From Ophiodon elongatus (lineage: Eukaryota > Chordata > Actinopteri > Perciformes > Hexagrammidae): 64,000 nucleotides of DNA. This document shows positions 22,923 through 33,848 of this stretch, one piece after another. Location of the stretch: NCBI GenBank assembly GCA_016806645.1, contig JACSYO010002111.1, positions 578,501 through 642,500 on the forward strand, in the 5' to 3' direction. The first letter of the stretch is position 1. The number at the start of each line of letters is the position of its first letter. The position numbers were made by a program, and so were the translations under genes. The notes under the pieces are model-generated. The model saw only the letters and a program-made list of their open reading frames with translations, was not told where the DNA came from and did no database searches.

Positions 22923-25900
22923 GCTCATGCTCTCCTTCACTACGCACCATGAACCTGAGAGGAAGCTGCAAAAGAGAACATGACCACTCCACACAGAAGA
23001 ACTCAGAACTCTAGTCCCCTCCTGCTGTGGGGCAGCACCGTTAAGCCCTGCTCCCCCACAGACATTCAGATCACAGGGGTCTCTTTGGGGGACTGGACCC
23101 TTTCAGGAAAGGCCTTTTTTATTCCAGTGCTTCTCGGCCTCCACAGCCCACCAGAAGCTCCTCACAGCAACACGTTGTTGAGGTGTGGAGATCCTCCTCT
23201 CAGGGAACTCAGCTGCTCCTGGAAGACGGAGCTCTGCTCCACAACCTGTTGGATCGGCCCCTCGGACCACAAACCAGCCGTGTTGGACTCTGCGTCCCTC
23301 TAGTGGCTCCAAAGAAAAGAGCACTTTAATCAACACAGATGAGAAGTCCTGTTCCTGGATATGCTGAAGGAGAAGGGCCTGGAAGGAGCACTGGCAGTCA
23401 GTTCAATCGGGAGCATGCTGAATGTTCTTTCAAATAATTCTGATGGCTTTTGTTTGTAGAAAAATTAAACTATTGGGGTTCAAACGGGAGCAAGGTGTAT
23501 CGCTGTCTTATTGATACTACCATTTTCCAGGGTCATTTCAGTATTCTAATACGGGGCATTACAGACTAACAGCCCCTGAACATGTGGAAAAATGACATCA
23601 TACATGAAGGAGATTTAGCTCTCTTCAGGGGCCTCTGGACACCTTCAGTATGTCCAAATCCCCTTGGTTCTATGTTCTGGTCACAGTGCAACAATAACGC
23701 TCCTGTTATGGACAACTTCAACAAGTTTCACTTCAGCAAAAGAACTCACCCAAGTACGATAAGTGTTACTGTTTTTTTTAATCTTACAAAAGGTTGGTTC
23801 TTAAAACACAAATAAAATCAAAAGATACAGAACATTTTAAAAAGATAAAGATAAGTTACAAAGCAAATCATTTTCAAGAGCATATTTACAAAATAGAATT
23901 AAATAGATGATTAGTGCCGATACTACACAGTGATCCCTATAGAACATCAGTCTGTCGGTCATCAGCAAGAAAATAAAATGCAAGCAGTTGGAAACAGAAC
24001 ATATAATGATTACTGAAAAGATCCAAACATGTTCACAGGAAATAAAGGGGCTTAACAAGAGGATCATAAATGATATCAGAAGAACTGGCCTTAAACAGCC
24101 GAGAATAAAACAAAATAAAAACACAAGCAGCAGTATCTTTGGAGCCATGTGCTGAATGCAGAGACACTCAGCACGTGACTGGCTGGTCTTCCCATCCCTC
24201 ACTTCCATCTGGTGGGAGAAAAGCAGGCAGCATGCCCTAAACAAAAGAAACGAGCCGCTTCCAACTTGAGTCTATTCTACATGATACAGGAAGTTGCTCA
24301 AGGCCGGTAATCACACGATACAAACAGCTTTAATGGGGACCCAAAAAAAGAAAAGAAAAGAAAAAAAAAGACAAACCACCAGGCCTTTTCTACAAACCGT
24401 GAGAAAACTTGTGCGTAAATGAATGTTCTGACCATCTTTACTGCCATTTCCACATCACCTTATATTTTCTAGAAAAAGTAAACCAGCCATTTAGTGGAGG
24501 TACACATCTGATAATGCATTTAGTTAGAAACCGACTCATTATTTTCCTTTCCTGTTATCAGTATGACATATTATCTGAACTATACGAACATTAAGGCTCC
24601 CTCGTGGGGCTCAAATGAGAACTGTGGATATATATTGTTATATATTCTACTAATTTAATTGGCGACCCAAATAGAATTTCCTGTGACCCACTTGCGGGTC
24701 CCGACCCAGTGTTTGGGAACGGAAATAAAATACTTCTAACTAAAGTAGACAAGGCAGGTTGGTACTGAAAGACCTAATGATAATAGTGAATGTTTTCTTT
24801 AAAGCCCGTAAGTCAATCCATGGTTCATCAGCCAATCAAAGCCGACTCTAAACAAACCATCCTCTCTTTACCAGGACCGGTATTATTCCATCTAAGGACA
24901 TCCCACATATGCGTCCCCCGATCCAGATCCAATGTCTTTAATACGGATTATTCTAAATCCTCTCCGACATCCAGTAGATTTTGTTCCACAATGCACTCAT
25001 TTTAGCAGGGCACAACAACAGACCTGCATTCAATTAAATAAAGGCAGTTCAAAGGTGCTATGGTGTGAAATGATGAGCATTAATACAGCATCAAACCCCG
25101 GTTGTCTCTGTGAAGACACAGTAGAATGATGGCTACCTGAGTAGAGAAAGTAGTCCCTCTCCCTCTGTGTGCACTGTGATATGAGCTTCTCTGTGCTCCG
25201 TTGACCAAAGCCCGGCCGGCAGTGCGTGCACGTTAGTTAGGACGGGCCGATTCTTCGGCATGATCAGTGTCATTGATTACAAAAATAAGTGGAGTTGCAT
25301 AATGTGCGGCGGCGCCTCGCCCGGTCAAAACCTCGCCAACCGTCCTCTAAAGTGTGGAAGTATTTTAGACAGAGACCCAACGGTGTGGTGGAAACTCTGA
25401 AAACTGGAAATGGCTTTTCACGGCAGGACAGCTGCTCTGCACCATCACAGGTGAAAGCATCCGGCAGGCTTTGTCTAGACGGCACAGCGTCCCGTTCACG
25501 TTGTGGCCCCACCAAAGCACGACACACCAGGGTCATCACGTTTTTGATCGTAGTCGGCACTTAAACAAATTTACTGAATGTTTCTTTAATGCCCCCGTGA
25601 CGAAAGTCATTTCTGTACCGCTGTTGCTATGGTAACGTTACGCCATGCTTAATCTAACTTTCTTCAGATTTGCCGTTTACTTTAACGGCCATACGAGTGC
25701 TAAAATGGCTTCAACTAACGCTACAGACTATTATTAGAGTCTGAAAATCCTTTCAATTATTTCCCATAACCAACACCGATGAAAAAAAATACAAGGTTGC
25801 TGACATACTGGGATTTAAATGTATCCAGTGTCACAGAAATCCTCTGGGATTTGGCATCTGACGAATAGGGTCTGTTATGTTGTTACATTTATTTGTTTTT

Positions 25901-26555
25901 CAGAGAAGAGAGAAAATATTTAAATATTATTCAGACATGTTTTTGATATTTATTTTGGGTAAATAGTTTTATTAAAATCAGCAATTTCAAGAAAATAATA
26001 GCTAGAATAATGGATAGATTAGTCGTTAGATTAATCGACTATTTGAAAATATAATCTTTAGGTGCAGCCCTGATGTTGGTGCATGCCAGTCAGCGTGTGC
26101 CTCACTGGCTAGCTAATGGCTAATGGCCAAGGGCCTTTGTTTGCAAGTGGACGGCTCAGCCGTTTCCATGATGAGAACCGTGTGGAGGCAATCCCTCAAT
26201 CGTAGATATGCTCGGAATTTTAAATTTAGCACCTTTAATGTCCAATCAATGTCCTTCAAAGGTTTATCTGCACAAACAAATGACTCATTAGTGAAAAAAA
26301 AAAAAAAAATCGCTTTTGTAGCAAACAGCAAAGGATACAAAATAAAAGTTGAACAAAAATGGAATGCCAAATTTCTTGATGTTAAAATCAAAAGCATCAT
26401 CACATTAACTGCTTGTAATTTGCATGAATAGCAATGAATTATCTCTATATCAATAATGATGTTAATTACTAAAATATTTAAAATCATACGATTAAACTAA
26501 TACTTTTCAAATTTAATAAAAGGTGAGGACATTGTTGTTGCAGCTCCAGCTCACC

Positions 26556-26823
26556 TTTCAGCCAATCACATGACCCCTCTCTCTTAAGCAAGGAGTCTCA
26601 GCAACTGCTACCAGAATTAGCCAGTTAGCTACATAAATGGTCAGCACCTGTCAGCTAGAGCAACAACAATGCTAGCTAAGTAGCAGCAGCAATCTAGCTA
26701 AGCTTTAGTTTTTGGTTTTCTGACTCATAGCAACATTAGCATTGTTGCTGCTCTGGCTACATTTGGTAGCAGTTGTTGAGCTTGCTAGCTCAAGAGAGAC
26801 AGGGGGCATGTGATTGGCTGAAA
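26556..26823. repeat. Inverted-repeat (foldback/MITE-like) element
   Basis: Left arm 26556-26623 (TTTCAGCCAATCACATGACC through CAGCAACTGCTACCA) pairs imperfectly with the right arm 26757-26823, with a GCTAGC-rich middle. No transposase coding. Target duplication not evident. Confidence 0.7.
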
Positions 26824-27375
26824 ATAACCACCATCAAGAAAAAGCAACTTTGATTATGAAACAAGAGCCTCAAAGTTTTGAAATGGGGCATTTTTAGATA
26901 AAATGTATGTAATTAAACAAAAAGAAATCTACTCATAAAACTTATGAATGATTAATAATAAAATTACGTTACATAATAATGTGTTGAGTTTAAACAATTT
27001 ATCCAATGAATTCACAAATTCATATATTATACACAATATTTTATGAATATTAATAGAGTTTGCTTTTGTGGGCTATGGCTTCCTTTTTGGCCAAACTGTT
27101 GCAGTGCAGAGCGATGGGCTCCTTTTGCACTCCTGCTCAGTGTTACGATGTCTTGTGTGCTGTACATGTGTACGGATTGGGTTTCTTACATGAACCAAAC
27201 TCAAAGGGCAGAACGTGGGGCTGCAGCAATATATTATTATCCTACTAAATTAACTGCCTTCTCAATTAGGTTACGAGGGGAACGTATTTTCTCCCGGTCT
27301 TAAACATTAATGTTGTGAATTGAAACAAAGCGCAACAAAATTACTTGCTTATGTTTAGTAAAAACATCACAGATT

Positions 27376-27437
27376 GGCTTAAAATAACTATGTTTCTTAT
27401 GTAATAAATTACATAAGAAACATAGTTATTTTGAGCC
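27376..27437. repeat. Near-perfect 30-bp inverted repeat, 2-nt loop
   Basis: Left arm 27376-27405 (GGCTTAAAATAACTATG...) and right arm 27408-27437 are complementary at 29 of 30 positions around an AA spacer. No flanking element is recognised. Confidence 0.9.
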
Positions 27438-27805
27438 AGCTACCCTCATGGATAAAAATAAGTCAACATGACTTTTGATTTCACGTGGGACGTACTCCGG
27501 GAGGAGATACGTTTTTCTCAAAACCTAATTGACAATGCAGTTTTGTTGTATGTGAATGTCATTTTTAGGCTGGACATTGACCTTAAAGTGTAACCCATCC
27601 CTGATGATTACTTCAATCAATAAAACTCTTCATATTCTGTTTATGTTAGTGCCTTGTAAAAAATAGCATTCTCCCCCCCCGATCCCCCCATCCCCACCCT
27701 TCAATATGTTCAGTTTGGAGTTATGCCCGGCTGCCTTTCGTCCTTCCAGTGCGCCCAGTTAAAAACTGAAGTATTGTTTGCATTGTGCGAGGCTTTGCGG
27801 TTTCT

Positions 27806-27967
27806 CTAATGAATCCCGTTGCTGATGAGATTGTGCAGCAGCTCCTGGTCATGATTGTGCAGGGTGGGGTTCACCTCCTCGTCCCTCAGCCGAGCATTCT
27901 TCCTGATCTCCTCCAGGGAGTAGTCCTGGACCAGGCTGCCATTCTCGAAAACAGTCACCAGCATGTC
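27806..27967 (-). CDS. nampt: nampt exon 11 (last coding exon)
   Basis: 162 nt with a TAG stop at 27806-27808. Encodes MLVTVFENG and SLEEIRKNARLRDE, then a tail of about 20 residues (NHDQELLHNLISNGIH end) longer than and unlike the human terminus. Confidence 0.9.
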   Translation of the reverse strand, partial: DMLVTVFENGSLVQDYSLEEIRKNARLRDEEVNPTLHNHDQELLHNLISNGIH

Positions 27968-30751
27968 CTGAAGAACGCAGAGCACACAGACACCTCGTTA
28001 GTCGAGGGGGATGAAGTCGAATGAACGGTTAACACAGCTTTTGGTTTAAAATGGGCCTCGTTATTCCCTCCAGGTACTGTAGTTTGTCAAGTTTGGTGAG
28101 CTTGAAGTGTTTAATGGCAGCGGTGAATGATTTATGCGGCTTTGGAGGATCTTTGTTGATCTGAGAAAATTAATCTTTAAGCTTAAGACCACAGATTTCA
28201 TTACAAACTGGGGACAAGGGCCTGTACCAGACAGGGAGGGTCTCCCGATTCTCGCCACTCTCTTTTAGCGTCAGTTTCTTGTGAGTTCCCCCATCTTTAG
28301 GAAAGTATCACGCAAGGGAATTTTTCGTTTAAAAAACAAAAACGCAAGTGATATCATCAAGAGACGTTCAAGTCAGGGTGTCAGAGGTACAAGATGAGGA
28401 AGGGGCCCTATGTTGTACCACACAATCACAACGTCCCCGCATTGGTCACCAAAACATTAATACAAAAACAAGCAAACACAAAAAAGCCCAGGCTAGTTTG
28501 AGTCAGCTTAATATACTACTTTCAATACTTGATCTTGTAATCAGCAGTATAAAAAAAACGAGCTTTCAGTCCCTCTGAATAAGAGACTTGGAGTTCAGAG
28601 GTTTCCACAAAGCATCCTTTCATCCGTAGTCACTGGATTCCGACTGCCGAGGTTCATTTAGATGTGAAGAGGCAAAAATGTTGAATGGATCGATTTTGGT
28701 GAGAAACAATAGAAAAGTGGGCAATTTCTGAGTGGAAAACTTACCTCCTCTGGGATTTTATCCAGAAAAACCTGGCATGGCCATATTTACAGGGGTCACT
28801 TGACCTCTCACCTCAAGATGGGAGTGAAAATGGGTCTACCAGGTGGGCATTCTACAATACTCCAGTTAGTTAATGTTTCTTAAGGACATGCCCTCACCCT
28901 GCCTCATGGTTCTCCACGTGTATATCAAATGCAGCCGTTTGTCTCATTAAGATCATAAATGCTGGGACTAACCTCCTCCGGCTTGCCTGCCCCTCTCTCT
29001 ATCGTCTCTAAGCAGCCATCAGAGTTTCTCCTCAGAGATAATCGACCCCTCTTTGACCCTTTGGACGGGTCGGTCACCGGCTGCTTGTACACGTCCATCT
29101 GGAAGAAGCAGAAAGAAAAGTACAATAAGTCAAATCATCACAATGAAAAAAAAAAACAAAAAAAAAAAAACAAGCCTCTGGGAGGATTGCTGCATCTGTG
29201 ACACACTAGGAAGCCCTGCTGGTCTTTTTATTCATTTTCAAGCAACATGTCTACGACAGATGGAACATTAATACCATGAAAAAGGTTTTCATGCAGTGAT
29301 TGTGTGTCTGTTACCGTGCTGTGCTACAGAGCCACACACACTCAAGTTGCTTTATAGCTGAGAAATAGTTTGTCACACATCTGGTGTCTTTGCTCCTTGG
29401 CTCAAGGGTTTGTAGTTTTGGCAACATTGCTATAAGCTCCTTTAATGCAATGAATGGCAATAACACATACACAGTATTACACAATTTCCCTTCCAAATAG
29501 TGGTATAGTATTAGCCTGGCATTTGTGTGATTGGACTGTTCATGTTATTGTGTCCCTCAAATGTCTGAAATGAATGAGTGAAATATTGTCATAACAATGA
29601 CGAGCAATCACTAAACAGCTCGTTAGGAAGGGAGATTTCTGATGAATATGTCGCCGACTGCGTTACAGAACTTTAACAGCTTTGTTGAACATTAGATTCT
29701 GGCGTTCTACGGTCTGTTATGATGGAATCATTTTTAAAAAAAATCAATACTTTGTGTCAAATCATTGATTTCTTTAGACGATGTACAGCGAGCCGGTCAT
29801 TATTGTGAAATGGTAAATGGACTGTACTTGTGTAACCCTTTTCTAGTCCTATGGCCACTCAAAGCACTTTAACACTACATGACATAACTCACCCACTGAT
29901 GGGAGGGGCTACTACGCAAGGTGCCACGTGCCCATCAGGACTCTAACATTCACACCCATTCATACTCTCCCACTGAGCCACAGTCCCCATGCTGATTCAA
30001 GACAGTCAAGTCCTGCTCACCCGGTCGTGAGCAGGACTTGACTGGAAGTGTGGCAGGACAAAGTTGAACCAGGACGCGGTCTACTTCCTGAGGCCTGACT
30101 TAAGACGGAGTTTCAAAATCTACAAAAAAGTCTGTAAAAGTGCTCATTTAGCTGGATGACGACGACTAGAGTTAGTCAAGATAACGGCAGCAAACGTTAA
30201 GCATCCATTCTAAAAGGTGCACTCAAAGAGCCACATTGTGAGAGAGTTAAAGGATAGGTTCACATTTCCCCCCCCCAAGTCTGTTAAAACAACACTCACA
30301 TACTATTATGAACAGTGAAACAGGGTGTGCCAGCTGCACACAAAAGATGGTTCGACCAGAAAAGCCAGGTAAAAGGCCAAGTTCCAAATTTGTTGATTTA
30401 GTGTTTCGTTTCTCCACATTAATATGAGTATTAACAATAACCTGTTGCTGTTCATCGGTTTGAAAATCTCTTAAGCAGGGTAATGTTGCAGCATCCGAGT
30501 CACGCCAGAGCCCTTCCACTCACCCCCTTGCCGTTACTCTCCACGTAGCTGCACTTGAAGGCACAGTTGAGAGTGTCTCGGTTGAGTTTCTGCAGCAGCG
30601 CGCTGCCGCACCCGAAGAGGACGTTCTCCGCACTCCAGCCTTCATCCGTCAGCTTCCGAAGGATCTGCAGGCAACGGAGAAAGAAGGCTTCAAATGAGTC
30701 ACTTGGTTTACCAGAGCTTCTCGAGGCAAAGCCGTGGAAGTGTGACGACAA

Positions 30752-30787
<36 letters not shown>

Positions 30788-30972
30788 ACAACGTTGGCAT
30801 CATAGAATATACAAACCGTGATGTTAATAATTGTTTGGACCATGGCAGACACGCTCACTAATATTTGAACACAGTGAGGGATTCCCAACACTTTTAACAA
30901 ATGCATTTTTAAAACTTTTCTAGAACATGTTTTCAGGAAGGTATTTGGCGTAACATTATGTTTTGGGATTTT

Positions 30973-31005
<33 letters not shown>

Positions 31006-33786
31006 TAATTTCTAATGGCGAAAACAAAAAATATATTCCAATCCTCGATCTCCAGGCCTGGGAAATAGTTCATAAATTTCAAATTTTTCTCTGATAGTGG
31101 CTTTCCACAGAGCATAAATCTTTTAAGGGAAAAACAGCCTGGGTCGTATCATCATAGTTTGGATCATCATGCCCGATGAGGTCACGGGACAGAGGATTGT
31201 AAAGCCCTCTGAGGACAATTTGTAATTTTGGGGTATACAAAATAAATTGAAGTTAAAGTAAAAAGAACTGGCCCCAGGTTGCAAAGACGTAAAGCCCATA
31301 AGTTAAGAATTTCAGTGGGATTGTAGATTTTTATGAAAACGGTTGTAGTCCATGTGTCGCCTGCTGTGCCGTCTACCAAAGGGGATTCTTTCCACTATAA
31401 CCACTGGATTCTGAAGCTTTGCTCATACTCTCGCTTGGGGCCGCAGCGCGAGCCTCCGCAGACGCAGCGTGCGCTCCGAGCGCGTACGGAGGCTGTTCTA
31501 CTCTCTGAAACGCCAACGAGCCAACAAACAAGAGGGAACTGTGAAGAATCACAAGGAGTCTAACCCAGAGCTATGAACATAGACTGGAGGTGCAACTGTG
31601 GCTCAGAAAGCAGAGCGGAGAGGAGCCTCCCTCAAAATCAGAAGAACGGCGGTTCGATTCCCGGGTCCTCTAGTCCACGTGTCCTTGGGTGAGACACTTA
31701 ACCCCAAATTGCTACCGAAGGCCATCAGTGTATGAATGGGTATGAATATTAGAGTCCTGATGGGCAGGTGGCTGCTTGCATGGTAGCCCCTGCCATCAGT
31801 GTATGAATGGGAGTGAATGATGACTAATGTTAAAGAGCTTTCAGTGGCAGAATTATCTGTAAACTCATAAACTACTGTATTGTCTTTGTACAAGCCCTGT
31901 AAAGAAACAAGTATTACATGCATTATAAGGGAACGAAAAAGGTTAAATATCCTGTTAACATAATATTTACTCAAATTAAGACCATTTAAAAGCAAATTGG
32001 CCTTCTCAGTATAATCCTTTGACATGTAAATAGTGCTTTTATCAGTGAACTATTTGTGACAGTCACATGATTGTGCTTCATCTGGTTGGATAAGAAAGTT
32101 TCCAACAGCTGAAGTGATGATCAAAATCAGGAAAACTGAATGTGCAGGTGGGAACACAAAGAAGTCGCATACTAAACAAGATGTATGCAGAAGAGTTAAC
32201 CAGACGGGTTCTCACCTCATCCACTGAGCTGAGGTCAATGCCGTCTCCTTGAATGATTCGCAGGTAGGAGGGCAGCACCTTGTATCCCATGGAGTTCAGA
32301 GAAGAGCCGAAACACTCCTCCAAAATCTTGATGACCTACAAAGTGGCATTTCAACTATTTTATTTAGGAGTTTGATTCATACATATAGGCATCAGCCACG
32401 TTGAGGTGGAGCTTATACATCTCATTAGCCTGCCTCCCTTCAGGTGTTGTTAAAGATGTGAAATACACCTGCATTTATTTATGATCTCTTTACATACACA
32501 AGACAATATTCATAGTCTGCATCTCCCAAGTGTGATCACTAAATATTATATTAATAAGTAAAGCAGTTTCCTAAATTACATTCTTTGTTTCCCCAATTAG
32601 AAAATCATGTGTATAATAGAAGACGTGTCTGTTATGTTATATTGTCCTTATACTTTAATCCTTCCAGCATAGTCCTAAGTCCCCCGTTCCTACTCGATGA
32701 CATCAGTCTCTTATCAGATGACTCAGACTAATTAGGAGATGATGCTGTGACGTTTCATTATTAGTTACTCATTAACTACAGGTGTGTTCACTTCAACCTG
32801 AGGTAGACCATACGCGCTTCAATTTTTCATTTTGTATAGCCCAAAATAACAAATTATCCTCAGAGGGCTTTACAATCTGTACACATATGCCATCCTCTGT
32901 CCCGGGACCTCTCATCTGAACAGGGAAAAACTCCCCATAAAACCCTTTACCCCGGTAAAGGTTTTTTTGGGGGAGTTTTTACCTGAAATAAAAAAAAAAA
33001 AAAAAGTTGCTCATTGAGAGCCACTTCATTATTTTTCCTCCACGTTAAAAGGGACTTTTTGGGGAGTTGTCCTGTGCCGATGTGAGGGTCCAAAGAGAGA
33101 GGATGCTGGCTGTGTACAGATTGTAAAGCGCTGAGGCAAATGTATTATTTTGGGCTGTACAAAATAAATCAAATCTCTCTCCAGGATGGACATGAGTGCA
33201 ATAGAACAGAATGTGGTTGAACCATTATATCAGTCATGTCCACATGAAATAAAAGAATAAGAATTAAAAAAAAAAAAAAAAGACATAAAAATATAGAAGC
33301 TGTAAAAGTGTAATAGTGAAGTTGAAAAGATTTTAGATATCTATTTTGTTGATGCCCAACACGGTAATCCAGGCCTGTTATTTACCTCAATCAGAGTCTC
33401 TGCGGGGTCTCCAGAGTCCGGCCGGATGACCAGACACGAGTCCTCGCTGCGCTCCATGACGCGCTCCTTCAGCTTGTCTCCCCAGATGTTCTTACAGGCG
33501 TTAAAGATGTCGTAGCTGTCGCTGACCACGGACACGGGCCCCGAGGGGAACTGCTCAAGGACCCGCTCAAACGCCTCCTTCTCCCGGCTCTTCCCCCAGG
33601 AGATGATGGTACTGGGTGACAGGAAGGAAGCAATGAACTCACTCTATTGATACGGCTCCTATTATTTAAAAGATGCCGTTTCCTCACGGTAAAAAAAAAA
33701 GAAAAAAGAAAATTCATATTTTTCTAATTGATTATGATGTGGCCACAGACTACATTTATGATTTTCACATTCTAGGCTGTGATTTA

Positions 33787-33848
<62 letters not shown>

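Larger units (their letters stand above)
22629..27805. other. Intergenic between ERV and nampt
   Basis: No supportable gene. Contains the (GACA)n run, the inverted repeats at 26556 and 27376, and a hAT-like scrap (GACCCACTTGCGGGTCCCGA) near 24682. The nampt 3' UTR must occupy its right end, but a poly(A) site was not fixed. Confidence 0.5.

Noticed and set aside
22980..23336. 107-aa plus-strand and 77-aa minus-strand frames beside the ERV
   Set aside because: No domain, no splice model and no match in memory; likely chance.
23837..24244. 135-aa hydrophobic minus-strand frame
   Set aside because: AT-rich chance frame with no family resemblance, no splice-linked partner and no conserved motif; could be UTR at most.
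25270..25564. Overlapping 90-96 aa frames on both strands
   Set aside because: GC-richer stretch open on both strands, no recognisable domain; kept out for lack of support.
31588..31680. Possible tRNA gene (perfect B box)
   Set aside because: The head is followed by a SINE body and no cloverleaf could be formed; it is a SINE.
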